In this document: in pieces, positions 8,931 to 17,591 of the stretch
Numbering within the stretch: the stretch's first letter is position 1
Layout of the letters: each line of letters begins with the position of its first letter
Assembly: GCA_902774145.1 (NCBI GenBank)
Contig: CACYHC010000018.1
Location: 1-64,000, forward strand
Source: an uncultured Bacteroidia bacterium
GTDB taxonomy: Bacteria > Bacteroidota > Bacteroidia > Bacteroidales > UBA932
Reading direction: 5' to 3'
Length of the DNA stretch: 64,000 nucleotides
Notes under the pieces: generated by a model
What the model was told of the DNA's origin: nothing
Database searches by the model: none
What the model saw: the letters and a program-made list of their open reading frames with translations, nothing else
Position numbers and translations under genes: made by a program

Positions 8931-9748
8931 AACGCTGGATTCTCTTTTTCGTGTTCTTGCTTGCGCTGCAGCCCTGTTTTGCGCTGAAGCATCCGCTGCT
9001 GTCGATGTACCGGGACAGTTATATTACCTTCGGAATGCCGCTGGACCGCGCGCTGACCAAGGATAACGCCGATATCAAGTTCCAGCTGAGCGTGAAGCTG
9101 CATCCCATCGACATCAACCCCAAGTGGCAATTCTACGTGGCCTATACCCAGCTGACGGTGTGGAATGCGTTCGGGAAATCTTCTCCGTTCAAGGACAATA
9201 TGTATATGCCTGGCTTCTATTTCGAGGGGGACCTGGGCAAGGGGAACCGCCTGATTACGGGCTATGAGCACCGTTCCAACGGGCGGCCGTATTTCGGGAA
9301 TCCGCGCTCGACGCCGGAGAAGGACGATTACAGCCGGGGCATGAATTACCTGAAACTGGTCTGGGACAAGAACTGGGGGAATTCGGACCTGGTGGTGAGT
9401 GCCCGGGCGGGCTTCAGTGCGGGGGTCGGGGACCACGCCCGGCGGCAGAAGATGTTTACGCAAGACCTGTTCCTCTATTATCTGGGCTATGTGACCGTGG
9501 GCTATTGTTATGACAACGGGAAACTGGGGGCCGACGTGTTTGTGACGCCGATCGGCAACAAGTCCATCGCCAATGTGACGGCGGAGGGTTCCTGGCAGTT
9601 TCATCCGAAGTTGCCGCGGCTCTTCCTGCAGTTTCATTACGGCTTTGACGAGGCGCTGTGCGACTGCGTGGCCGGGGGCGTGCCGCCCGTCAGCCTGCGC
9701 ATCGGCTTCCTCTTCAACGCCCCTGCGCATTACAAATCGTATTATTAG
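8927..9748 (+). CDS. pldA: Outer-membrane phospholipase A1 (OmpLA-like)
   Basis: 273-aa exported beta-barrel phospholipase. Seen: signal peptide (1-19, ending CFA), active-site cluster GYEHRSNGR (His-x-Ser-Asn-Gly) followed by SRGMNYLKL where the Asn of the His/Ser/Asn triad is expected, and amphipathic strands throughout. OmpLA hydrolyses phospholipids mislocalised to the outer leaflet and guards the barrier. The ATG overlaps the symporter stop by 4 nt. The carboxy end (FNAPAHYKSYY) lacks a classic terminal Phe but is aromatic. Confidence 0.85.
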   Translation: MKRWILFFVFLLALQPCFALKHPLLSMYRDSYITFGMPLDRALTKDNADIKFQLSVKLHPIDINPKWQFYVAYTQLTVWNAFGKSSPFKDNMYMPGFYFEGDLGKGNRLITGYEHRSNGRPYFGNPRSTPEKDDYSRGMNYLKLVWDKNWGNSDLVVSARAGFSAGVGDHARRQKMFTQDLFLYYLGYVTVGYCYDNGKLGADVFVTPIGNKSIANVTAEGSWQFHPKLPRLFLQFHYGFDEALCDCVAGGVPPVSLRIGFLFNAPAHYKSYY

Positions 9749-9772
9749 GGGTAACGAAGTTAAGAATGTGCG

Positions 9773-11338
9773 ATGAAAGAATTTGAGATAAGTTGTCCTT
9801 TGGGGCGGGAGCCGAGGCTGAAGGAGATTGAGGCGAAGGCCGGGGGAATGAAGTGGGTGCTGCGGCGCCGGTCCATCGACGCGCGACGGGAACCCTGCTG
9901 GCGCTATCGCTACGAGGCGTATGGCCCCGGAGAGGAGCCGGAGGCGTTCGTGTTGCCGGAACTCAAAGATGTGCACGGGGCGCCTGCGGTGGCGGTTGTC
10001 GGCGCGGGTCCTGCGGGCCTGTTTGCGGCGCTGCGCCTCTTGTCGCTGGGGCTTAAGCCGGTGATTTTGGAGCGGGGCAAGGATGTGCACGCGCGCAAGG
10101 CCGATATGGCGGCGCTTTCCGTTTCCGGCGTCCTCCATCCGGATTCCAATTATTGCTACGGCGAGGGCGGCGCCGGCGCCTTTTCCGACGGAAAACTTTA
10201 TACGCGTTCCACCAAGCGCGGCGATATCCGCGAGGTCCTGTATGCGCTGGTGGAGTTCGGCGCATCGCCGGACATTTTGATCGACGCGCACCCGCATATC
10301 GGTTCCGACAAGTTGCCTGCGATTGTGGAGAATATCCGTCGGCGCATTGTAGAGAAAGGCGGGGAATATCATTTTAACAGCCGTGTGACGGAGATTTCCG
10401 GTGCGGACGGGGATTTTACGCTGACCTGTGCGGATGGCGCGTCCTATCGGGCCTGGAAGGTGATTCTTGCCTGCGGCCATTCGGCGCGGGATATCTACGA
10501 ACTGCTGCTTTCGAAGGGCTGGGCGCTGGAGGCGAAAGGCTTTGCGCTCGGCGTACGGGTGGAGCATCCGCAGGAGAAAATCAACTGGCATCAGTATCAC
10601 GGGCAGTGGAAGCCGGGCGTGCCGGCCGCCGAATATTCCTTCGTGGAGCAGGTGGACGGACGCGGCGTGTTTTCCTTCTGTATGTGCCCCGGCGGGATTC
10701 TGGTGCCATCTTCGACCGAAGAGGGGACTGTCGTGCTGAACGGGATGTCGAATTCCGCGCGCAACGGGAAATTCGCCAATGCCGGCGTGGTGGTGAGCAT
10801 TGAGCCGGAGGATGTGCCGGGAGATTCGCCGCTGCGGCTGGCCGATTTCCAGCGGGGCGTCGAGCGGGATATGTACCGCTGGTGCACCGCAAACCGGGGG
10901 AAGGGCGACCCGCAGCATCCCTTTGCAGCCCCTGCGCAGCGGATGGAGGATTTCTGCCTGGGGAAGGTGTCGAAGGCGATGCCGCCCACTTCCTATCATC
11001 CCGGGGTCATCTCGGCGCCGCTGCATTCCCTTTTGCCGCCGATGGTGGCGCAGCGCCTGCAGAAGGTGTTCCCGCGGGTGAAACTGCGCGGCTATTATAC
11101 CAACGCGGCGCTGCTGTTGGGGGTGGAGTCGCGGACTTCGTCGCCGGTACGCATTCCCCGCGACCCCGAGTCGCTGGAATATTTGTCCGTTCCGGGGCTT
11201 TATCCTTGCGGCGAGGGCGCCGGCTATTCCGGCGGAATCGTTTCCAGCGCCCTCGACGGCATCCGCTGTGCCGAGGCCTGCGGGGCTACTTCCCGCTGGG
11301 AATCATATGCACATCCCGCTGCGGGAACGGAATCGTAA
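9773..11338 (+). CDS. FAD-dependent dehydrogenase (COG2509-type)
   Basis: 521-aa flavoprotein. Seen: amino-terminal extension rich in basic residues (1-65), the Rossmann motif VAVVGAGPAGLFAALRL at about 72-88, LERGKDVHARK, the family block YCYGEGGAGAFSDGKLYTRS, and a late ALLLGVESRTSSPVRIPRD plus LYPCGEGAGYSGGI FAD-contact motif. These are hallmarks of the uncharacterised dehydrogenase family COG2509; substrate unknown. Its last 53 bases overlap the end of the convergent MscS channel gene. Confidence 0.88.
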   Translation: MKEFEISCPLGREPRLKEIEAKAGGMKWVLRRRSIDARREPCWRYRYEAYGPGEEPEAFVLPELKDVHGAPAVAVVGAGPAGLFAALRLLSLGLKPVILERGKDVHARKADMAALSVSGVLHPDSNYCYGEGGAGAFSDGKLYTRSTKRGDIREVLYALVEFGASPDILIDAHPHIGSDKLPAIVENIRRRIVEKGGEYHFNSRVTEISGADGDFTLTCADGASYRAWKVILACGHSARDIYELLLSKGWALEAKGFALGVRVEHPQEKINWHQYHGQWKPGVPAAEYSFVEQVDGRGVFSFCMCPGGILVPSSTEEGTVVLNGMSNSARNGKFANAGVVVSIEPEDVPGDSPLRLADFQRGVERDMYRWCTANRGKGDPQHPFAAPAQRMEDFCLGKVSKAMPPTSYHPGVISAPLHSLLPPMVAQRLQKVFPRVKLRGYYTNAALLLGVESRTSSPVRIPRDPESLEYLSVPGLYPCGEGAGYSGGIVSSALDGIRCAEACGATSRWESYAHPAAGTES

Positions 11339-13925
11339 TGTCGTTCTCCTTGAGGACGCGGTAGATAATCTCCTTGCACTGGTAGACATATTCGATTTGC
11401 TCCGGTACCAGGACGTACTGGCGCACGGCTACGTTGACGGAGCTCTCGCCAAAGTCGTCGAAGCGGATATAGATGCCGTAATTGGGCTCGACGATGTCCC
11501 GGCCGTAGGCGTCTTTTTTCCGTAGGACTTCCAGACCTTTTTCCAGCGCATCCCTTACTTTCTGGAAGTCGGTTCCATAGGCTACGCCCACCTTGACGAT
11601 GGTCATTTCGTAGGAATTGTTGCGCGTCAAGTTGGTGAAACTCTTTCCGAAGAGATCCGAGTTCAGGAAGGCCACCTGGGTGCCGTTGAGTGTCTCCACC
11701 AGGGTGGTCAGGTAATTGATGTCCGTCACCTTGCCGCGCACGCCGTCGCAGTCGATCCAGTCGCCTACCCGCAGGCGTCCGCCCATCAGCTGGAGGCCAT
11801 AGATGAAGTTGTTGATGATGTCCTTGAGGGCAAGACCGATACCGGCAGACAGACCGCCGGCGATGAGTCCGAGCGAGCCGGTGGGGATGTTCAGGGTAAT
11901 GATGACGAAGTCCGCGTAGACAAACCAGACGAAGACGCTGATGAGGCTGTTGCCCAGCGACAGGTTGATTTCATTGCTGCGCACGCTCTTGCGATTGTAT
12001 TTGCGGAGGAAACGATGGTATTTATAGCTCTGCCAAAGGGTGTGGATGGCTTTGTTGACGTAGCGGAACACGACGAATACCGCGGCTATGAGCAGCAGGC
12101 TGTAGAGGGAAATCCGGAATCCGTCCGGGCCGCCCTGACGGAAGAAAGGCTCGTCGAAAATCTGGTTGTACAAGTCGTTAAATTCAAAGATATGCAACGC
12201 CCAGTAAATGCAGAGGGGGAGGGAGTACATCACTAGGACGGGGATGAGCACTTCCCGGATCAGGTCGTAGAACCAGGTGGCGCCGAACATCAGTTTTTCC
12301 TTGGCCGGTCCTGTCACGTAGGTGATTTTGGCCTTATATTCCGCCAACCTCTTCTCCAGACGCATTTCCTTGTAGAGTTGGGTCAGGTCCCACACGGAGG
12401 CGATGGCGAGGATGAGTGCCAGCTGGAAGTACCACCATACCAGGATGATGAGGGCCAGGAAAATGTAGCCGGACCAGCTGAACAGCATGGCAATGGCGGT
12501 AATGCCGAAGGAAACCCAGCCGATGATTACATCGGTCTTCTCCGCCTTTCGGCTCCGCCGCAAATTGGTCGTCAGCTGCCACAGGGCCAAGCACAGGAGC
12601 AACGGCGGGAAGAAGAAGTTCAGGAAGGCATTGGGCACGAACAGGACCCGGCAGCTGATGACGAACATCGCCGAGAAAATGGTGGGGATGTAAATCAGTA
12701 TGCTGCTGCGGAGTTTTGCCGGCTCCAGCCGGATGAGCAGGGCCGTATTGATGGCCATCAGCAGTCCGATGAAGGTTTGCATAATGCTGATGGCTTTGCG
12801 CACGATGTCGTCATCGACGCTCTCGTAACTGAGGATCACAAACAGGACGCAGCCCAGCAGCAGGGCCAGATAGGGCTTTTGTTCCCGGGCAATCCGTTTG
12901 CCAATCGGCTTTACGAAGCGATAGACCGGCAGCAACAGAAGGGCGCTGATGCCCCAGATCACGAAGAAGGATACCAGGTACATGAGCAACCAGTAGACCT
13001 TCATCGAGTTGGCGAGCTGGTTGTCATTGACAAGCTCTTCCTCGGTGTAGCCGATGTGCTGGTCCCGGAAGGCTTCCTGGAGGGCGGAGATATTGTATTT
13101 GTCCGCCAGGGCGCTGCGGGTCTCCTCCCAGTATTCGCCGGGATTTTTCAGAATGGTCCGCCAGGGCGTCTGCCCCTCTATGAATACCTTCTTTTCCAGG
13201 ATGCCGTAGTAGTCCCTTGCGTACTTGTAGGATTCCTCCATACGCAAGTTGGCTTCGCGGTAATGGATACTGTCGGTGATGGCCATGTCGCGGGAGTCCG
13301 CGAACAGTTTCAGCAGTTCGGAGGCATAGAAAAGACAGGTGTCCCGGTCTGCCTGACCGGGGGCGCTCAGGATGAACGCCGGATTGGTCAGCACCACCGC
13401 TACCTGCTCGTCCAGTGCATGTTGCAGCAGACTTTCGTTGTGCTGCAGGTGGGCATCGAGGGTATCATTGTGATAGGCCAGGCTGTCCGGTACGACTTCT
13501 ACGTCCTGCAACTCCGGGGGCAGGCGGCGCAGCGACTCGATCAGGCGGGCGTAGCGGTTGATTTCTATATCCAGGCGGGCGACAATCCGGTCGTAGGGCG
13601 TGCGGTTCTTGTTGAAATCCGCGTATTCCTCGCAGACCTTTTCCAGCGCGTAACTGATGTCGAAGGTGTAGTCCTGCTTTTGGGAGTACAGCATCAGCGA
13701 CAGGTCGTTGCACTTCTTGACGATATCCACCATCTGCCGGTGCTGGGCTTCGTATTTGCCCTGCAATTGCGCCTGTGTCAGGGATTTATGCCTGTAATCA
13801 TGGGCGAGTTCCCGGCGCAGGTTGGACAGGGTTACGTCCAAGTCCATTCCCGTAAAAACGGCCAGGGCCGGCACGGCTGCGACAAAGAGCGCCGCGATGA
13901 TACTCAAGAGTTTGCGTTTTTTCAT
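11286..13925 (-). CDS. Large MscS-family mechanosensitive channel
   Basis: 879 aa. Seen: signal-peptide-like start, a long predicted periplasmic coiled/helical domain (about 25-330), roughly eight to ten membrane segments (330-690), then the MscS core: pore helix with GLIAGGLSAGIGLALKDIINNF about 690-712, the beta domain GGRLRVGDWIDCDGVRGKVTDINYLTT, and the carboxy alpha/beta domain ending IPFPQRDVHMI. Such MscK/MscM-sized channels release solutes on hypo-osmotic shock. The stop at 11286 lies inside the convergent flavoprotein gene. Confidence 0.93.
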   Translation of the reverse strand: MKKRKLLSIIAALFVAAVPALAVFTGMDLDVTLSNLRRELAHDYRHKSLTQAQLQGKYEAQHRQMVDIVKKCNDLSLMLYSQKQDYTFDISYALEKVCEEYADFNKNRTPYDRIVARLDIEINRYARLIESLRRLPPELQDVEVVPDSLAYHNDTLDAHLQHNESLLQHALDEQVAVVLTNPAFILSAPGQADRDTCLFYASELLKLFADSRDMAITDSIHYREANLRMEESYKYARDYYGILEKKVFIEGQTPWRTILKNPGEYWEETRSALADKYNISALQEAFRDQHIGYTEEELVNDNQLANSMKVYWLLMYLVSFFVIWGISALLLLPVYRFVKPIGKRIAREQKPYLALLLGCVLFVILSYESVDDDIVRKAISIMQTFIGLLMAINTALLIRLEPAKLRSSILIYIPTIFSAMFVISCRVLFVPNAFLNFFFPPLLLCLALWQLTTNLRRSRKAEKTDVIIGWVSFGITAIAMLFSWSGYIFLALIILVWWYFQLALILAIASVWDLTQLYKEMRLEKRLAEYKAKITYVTGPAKEKLMFGATWFYDLIREVLIPVLVMYSLPLCIYWALHIFEFNDLYNQIFDEPFFRQGGPDGFRISLYSLLLIAAVFVVFRYVNKAIHTLWQSYKYHRFLRKYNRKSVRSNEINLSLGNSLISVFVWFVYADFVIITLNIPTGSLGLIAGGLSAGIGLALKDIINNFIYGLQLMGGRLRVGDWIDCDGVRGKVTDINYLTTLVETLNGTQVAFLNSDLFGKSFTNLTRNNSYEMTIVKVGVAYGTDFQKVRDALEKGLEVLRKKDAYGRDIVEPNYGIYIRFDDFGESSVNVAVRQYVLVPEQIEYVYQCKEIIYRVLKENDITIPFPQRDVHMIPSGK

Positions 13926-13961
13926 AGGGTTTCCGCTGTTTGGTATAGCGGGTTTCGCTTC

Positions 13962-14435
13962 CTAGAGCGGGTATATCCCGGCGCCGGTAAAGCGGATGAG
14001 TGCTTCCGGGTTGATTTTCAACTGGAGGCCCCGGACGCCTGCGCTGACGAAGATGTCGTCGTAGAGCAACGCCGATTCGTGGATGAACGTGGGCAGGGCC
14101 TTTTTCATGCCGATGGGGGAGCAGCCGCCGCGGATGTAGCCGGTTTCCGGAAACAGTTCCTTGAGGTGAATCATTGCGCAGGATTTGTTGCCGGAGATTT
14201 TGGCGGCGACCTTCAGGTCCACTTCCATATTGCCGGGCACGACGCAGACAAAGAGCCCTGTGCGGTCTCCGCGGAGCACCAGCGTCTTGAATACCTGTTC
14301 GATGGGCTCGCCGAGCTGTTCCGCCACGTGCTCCGCTGCGAGGTTGTTTTCATCCACCTCGTAGGGCAGGAGTTCAAACGGAATTCCGGCCGTTTCCAAC
14401 AGCCGTGCCGCATTGGTCTTCTGAATCGCTTTCAT
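13962..14435 (-). CDS. ybaK: Cys-tRNA(Pro)/Cys-tRNA(Cys) deacylase YbaK
   Basis: 157-aa YbaK/EbsC protein that hydrolyses Cys misloaded on tRNA(Pro). Seen: AIQKTNAARLLETAGIPFELLPYEVDE start, the AEQLGEPIEQVFKTLVLRGD segment, LFVCVVPGNMEVDLKVAAKISGNKSCAM with the conserved Lys, and the GYIRGGCSPIGMKK motif. Length and order are normal. Its ATG lies about 95 bp from the minus-strand tRNA-Val-like gene, with a GC-rich leader holding several CGCTTCCG-type repeats. Confidence 0.95.
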   Translation of the reverse strand: MKAIQKTNAARLLETAGIPFELLPYEVDENNLAAEHVAEQLGEPIEQVFKTLVLRGDRTGLFVCVVPGNMEVDLKVAAKISGNKSCAMIHLKELFPETGYIRGGCSPIGMKKALPTFIHESALLYDDIFVSAGVRGLQLKINPEALIRFTGAGIYPL

Positions 14436-14529
14436 CGTTTCCCGTGTTTGCGGGACGCCCCGCTTCCGAAGGGCGAGCCGCTTCCGTAGCGCGAAAATAT
14501 CAAATGTAATCGAAAAATAAAAGGGGAAG

Positions 14530-14591
14530 TGGGCGCAGACGGATTCGAACCGCCGACCCCCTGCTTGTAAGGCAGGTGCTCTAAAGCGCCC
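14530..14591 (-). tRNA. tRNA-Val(UAC)-like gene with most of the D-arm deleted
   Basis: Seen on the minus strand: 5' acceptor GGGCGC pairing with 3' GCGCCC (seventh pair T-T mismatched), anticodon stem-loop CCTGC-CTTACAA-GCAGG (anticodon TAC, valine), variable loop GGGTC, T-arm GGCGG-TTCGAAT-CCGTC, discriminator A, no encoded CCA. Between acceptor and anticodon arms only TTAGAGCA remains: the 3' D-stem half AGAGC is present, but the 5' half and D-loop (normally AGCTCAGnnGGT) are absent. The gene is 62 nt instead of about 75. It is probably a defunct copy, although a functional D-arm-less tRNA or a sequence error cannot be excluded. Confidence 0.75.
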
Positions 14592-14643
14592 GGGATTCGG
14601 GACTGCAAAGGTAAGAAGATTTTTCGGACTTGCAAATACCCGG

Positions 14644-15378
14644 TTAAATGCCTGCGCCGTCGGAAAAACTCTCGCGGGAACGGCTCTGCAGCACGCGGGC
14701 GTGCTCCGGCACGGAGTGCGTGAGCCAGATGTTGCCGCCGATAATCGCCCCGGAGCCGATGGTCACGCGCCCGAGAATCGAGGTGTTCGAGTAGACGGTG
14801 ACGTCGTCGCCGAGTACGGGATGCCGCGGGACATTGACCGGACGGCCGCTCTCGTCGTAGCGGAAATTCTTTGCGCCGAGCGTCACGCCCTGGTAGAGTG
14901 TCACGCGCTTGCCGATAATCGCCGTTTCGCCGATGACGATGCCCGTTCCGTGGTCGATGGCAAAGGATTCGCCGATGGTAGCGGCCGGGTGGATGTCGAT
15001 GCCGGTGACGCTGTGCGCGTATTCCGTCAGCATCCGCGGCAGCACTTTTACGCCGAGCGTATAAAGCACGTGTGCGGTGCGGTAGTAGAGCATCGCCGTG
15101 ACGGCAGGGTAGCAGTAGACGATTTCTTCGCGGCTGGAAGCGGCTGGGTCGTTCGCGGCGATGGCTTCGACGTCCGTCGCGAGCAGCAGTTTGATTTTCG
15201 GCAGTTCTTTCAGGAACGCCGCGGAAACGGCGGGATCGGTGACGGCCATCAGTTCCGCGCCGATGCGCGAGGCGGCCACTTCGGGTTTGGTATCGCTGTA
15301 ATCGGGGAAGACGGCGTCCTTGACGCTGTCCATCATCGTCCGCAGATGGTCTTTCGTGCTATTGATCGATGTTTGCAT
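14644..15378 (-). CDS. cysE: Serine O-acetyltransferase
   Basis: 244-aa left-handed beta-helix acetyltransferase making O-acetylserine for cysteine synthesis. Seen: helical amino half (1-125), the catalytic His/Asp region SVTGIDIHPAATIGESFAIDHGTGIVIGETAIIG, the loop VTLYQGVTLGA, and hexapeptide repeats to the end (GDDVTVYSNTSILGRVTIGSGAIIGGNIWLT). Length matches the longer serine acetyltransferase type of Bacteroidota. Its ATG shares one base with the stop of cysK upstream on the same strand, so the two form a cysteine-biosynthesis operon. Confidence 0.95.
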   Translation of the reverse strand: MQTSINSTKDHLRTMMDSVKDAVFPDYSDTKPEVAASRIGAELMAVTDPAVSAAFLKELPKIKLLLATDVEAIAANDPAASSREEIVYCYPAVTAMLYYRTAHVLYTLGVKVLPRMLTEYAHSVTGIDIHPAATIGESFAIDHGTGIVIGETAIIGKRVTLYQGVTLGAKNFRYDESGRPVNVPRHPVLGDDVTVYSNTSILGRVTIGSGAIIGGNIWLTHSVPEHARVLQSRSRESFSDGAGI

Positions 15379-16322
15379 TACAGAGGATATTCTTCAAAAG
15401 CGAAAAGCAGGGTGGAGAGGTAGCGCTCGCCGCCGTCGGGCAGCAGGGCGACGATGGTCTTGCCGGCGTATGCGTCCTGCCGGGCGAGGCGGAGTGCCGC
15501 GCTGAAGGCCGCGCCGGAGGAAATGCCCACGAGCAGGCCTGCACAGGCGGAAAGCATCCGGGCGCCGCGAATGGCGTCGTCGTCCGCAACGGTCAGGACG
15601 GCATCGACAACCGCCGGGCTGTAGGTGTCCGGAACGAAGCCGGCGCCGATGCCCTGGATGCCGTGTTTTCCGGCTTTTCCGGTGGACAGGACAGGGGACC
15701 CCTCCGGCTCGACGGCGACGATTTCCACGGCGGGATTGTGCTTTTTCAGCGCTTTGCCCACGCCGCTGACGGTGCCGCCGGTGCCTACGCCGGCCACGAA
15801 GACATCGACGCGGCCCTGCGTGTCGGTCCAGATTTCCTCGCCGGTCGTCTTTTCGTGAATGGCGGGATTGGCGGGGTTGGTGAACTGGCCGAGAATGACG
15901 GCGCCGGGGGTGCTGTCCCGAATCGCTTCGGCGCGCGCGATGGCGCCTTTCATCCCCTCGCCGCCCGGGGTGAGGTCAATTTGTGCGCCGAGTGCCTTGA
16001 GCAGGCTCCTGCGTTCACGGCTCATTGTTTCCGGCATCGTCAGGATGACCTTGTAGCCGAGGCTGCGGCCCACCCAGGCGAGTCCGATGCCCGTGTTTCC
16101 GCTCGTCGGCTCGATGATCGTTGCGCCGGCCTTCAGGATGCCTTTTTGCTCGGCGTCCCGGATCATGGCCAGGGCGATGCGGTCCTTGGCGCTGCCACCG
16201 GGATTGAAATATTCCAGTTTGACCAGGATATCGGCCTTCAGGCCCTCCAGACCGGAAATGCGCAGCAGGGGAGTTCCGCCCACCAGTTCCGTCAGTGAGT
16301 TGTAAATCTTTTGTTCTTTCAT
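15378..16322 (-). CDS. cysK: Cysteine synthase A (O-acetylserine sulfhydrylase)
   Basis: About 314 aa, fold-type II PLP enzyme. Seen: VGGTPLLRI, the PLP-lysine motif NPGGSAKDRIA (Lys about 42), the substrate loop EPTSGNTGIGLAWVG, Gly-rich VAGVGTGGTVSGVGK, and GISSGAAFSAALRLA. It converts O-acetylserine plus sulfide to cysteine with CysE, whose gene overlaps by 1 nt. The ATG at 16322 is preferred to a TTG 21 nt upstream because the conserved start is KEQKIYNSLTELVGGTPL. A TAAATTTC (one mismatch to the -7 element) lies 8 nt upstream of this ATG. Confidence 0.96.
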   Translation of the reverse strand: MKEQKIYNSLTELVGGTPLLRISGLEGLKADILVKLEYFNPGGSAKDRIALAMIRDAEQKGILKAGATIIEPTSGNTGIGLAWVGRSLGYKVILTMPETMSRERRSLLKALGAQIDLTPGGEGMKGAIARAEAIRDSTPGAVILGQFTNPANPAIHEKTTGEEIWTDTQGRVDVFVAGVGTGGTVSGVGKALKKHNPAVEIVAVEPEGSPVLSTGKAGKHGIQGIGAGFVPDTYSPAVVDAVLTVADDDAIRGARMLSACAGLLVGISSGAAFSAALRLARQDAYAGKTIVALLPDGGERYLSTLLFAFEEYPL

Positions 16323-16370
16323 TTGAGGGCGAAATTTACGCAACTTCCCCTATTTTTCAAAATAATCCCG

Positions 16371-16378
16371 TAAATTTG
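16371..16378 (+). promoter_or_regulatory. Bacteroidota -7 element (TAAATTTG) of mtnN
   Basis: Perfect TAnnTTTG ending 5 nt before the mtnN ATG, implying a leaderless transcript. Confidence 0.55.
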
Positions 16379-16383
16379 CCCCT

Positions 16384-17007
16384 ATGAATATCGGATTAAT
16401 CGTAGCGATGACCTCTGAGTACGAGGCGTTGCAGCGGGCGGGCATCAAAGGAGTAAGGCGTTCCGGCATCGGGAAGGTGTCGGCGGCAAGGCTGGCGACA
16501 GAAATGATTCTGACGGAGCGGCCGGACTGTATCATCAATTCCGGCTGTGCCGGTGCCCTCGCGCCCGGAATGGAGGTTTTCGACGTGGTGATCGGGGCGC
16601 AGACCGCGCATCACGACGTGTGGTGCGGCGAGGGAAACCTCCCCGGTCAGGTACAGGGTCTTCCGCAGCGCTTTGATGCCGATCCCCATCTGCTTTCCGT
16701 GGCCCGCAACCTTGAATACGATCACGGGATGCATGTGGGACTGGTTTGTACCGGAGAGCGCTTTTTCGTCAGTCCCGAAGAGGATGCGGCCGTACTTGCG
16801 AATTTCCCGGATGCGCTCGCCGTAGATATGGAATCGGCCGCCATTGCGCAGGTCTGCCTGCATTACGGCGTCCCGTTCCTGAGCATTCGCCTCATCAGCG
16901 ACGTGCATACGGACGCCGCCACCCAGAAAACCAGTTACGCTTCTTTCTGGAAGGATCTCGGGGACAGTTCCTACGCGATTGTTCGGGAGTTGCTGGAGCG
17001 GCTTTAG
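16384..17007 (+). CDS. mtnN: 5'-methylthioadenosine/S-adenosylhomocysteine nucleosidase
   Basis: 207-aa nucleoside phosphorylase-fold enzyme (Pfs) that splits adenine from MTA and SAH, closing the methyl cycle served by metH/metF at 27-31 kb. Seen: MNIGLIVAMTSEYEAL start, NSGCAGAL, DVVIGAQTAHHDVW, GERFFVS, and the substrate-ribose motif AVDMESAAIAQVC with Glu, followed by SIRLISDVHTD where the catalytic Asp lies. Slightly short for the family but complete. The 3' end overlaps the convergent HD hydrolase by 4 nt. Confidence 0.93.
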   Translation: MNIGLIVAMTSEYEALQRAGIKGVRRSGIGKVSAARLATEMILTERPDCIINSGCAGALAPGMEVFDVVIGAQTAHHDVWCGEGNLPGQVQGLPQRFDADPHLLSVARNLEYDHGMHVGLVCTGERFFVSPEEDAAVLANFPDALAVDMESAAIAQVCLHYGVPFLSIRLISDVHTDAATQKTSYASFWKDLGDSSYAIVRELLERL

Positions 17008-17585
17008 CGCTTGCCGAATACCTGGTCGATCAGCGCTTCGAATTCCTTGAAGGCAAAGGTGTCGGAGAGTTCGCGCAGGGAGTCCGCCAAGCCGCGGTAA
17101 TGCCATTCGTGGTCCTTCGGGTCCTTCGCGTGGAAGATTTTCCACAGTTCGTCGCCCTTGACGGCATAGTCGCGGGCAATCGCGCGCATATTCGAGAGTT
17201 TGTCGCCCAGCGCGACGATTTTGGCATCGTGCGACGCCGCCGCCAGCCGGTCGATGGCCGCTTTTTTGCGCGTGTGCCAGCTGTCTTCTTCGCTGACCCC
17301 CGCCATTACGACATCGCTTTCGGAGGCCACCAGGGCGGCGATGCGGTCGCCGAATTCGGCGCGAAGCTGATCGACGGTCACGTCCGTATCCTCGACGGTG
17401 TCGTGCAGCGCGGCTGCTGCCAGCAGTTCCTGGTCCGCGGTAATCGTCGCGACGATTTCTACCGCTTCCATCGGGTGAACGATATAGGGGAAGCCTTTTC
17501 CGCGGCGCTCGGTGCCCGCGTGTGCACGGACCGCAAAAATAATCGCGCGGTCCAGCAGTTCGGTATTCATCGGTTTGTTTGCCAT
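17004..17585 (-). CDS. MESH1/SpoT-like HD-domain nucleotide pyrophosphohydrolase
   Basis: 193-aa single-domain HD hydrolase of the small alarmone hydrolase type. Seen: AIIFAVRAHAGTERRGKGFPYIVHPMEAV (metal His plus HP), the HD pair in AALHDTVEDTDVT, and a late metal-Asp motif ALGDKLSNMRAIARD. MESH1-type enzymes remove the 3'-pyrophosphate of (p)ppGpp, and the human one also dephosphorylates NADPH. There is no synthetase domain. It starts 6 nt after the RyR-channel gene on the same strand, as the last gene of the TIR operon, and might degrade the signal or tune nucleotide pools; that role is inference. Confidence 0.88.
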   Translation of the reverse strand: MANKPMNTELLDRAIIFAVRAHAGTERRGKGFPYIVHPMEAVEIVATITADQELLAAAALHDTVEDTDVTVDQLRAEFGDRIAALVASESDVVMAGVSEEDSWHTRKKAAIDRLAAASHDAKIVALGDKLSNMRAIARDYAVKGDELWKIFHAKDPKDHEWHYRGLADSLRELSDTFAFKEFEALIDQVFGKR

Positions 17586-17591
17586 AGAAGG

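Noticed and set aside
8396-11026. Long minus-strand open frame across the symporter, phospholipase and flavoprotein genes
   Set aside because: Low-complexity Arg/His/Pro translation without domains; three real genes lie on the other strand.
12378-14489. Long plus-strand open frame across the MscS and YbaK genes
   Set aside because: Antisense to clear MscS and YbaK motifs; no start context and no domain.
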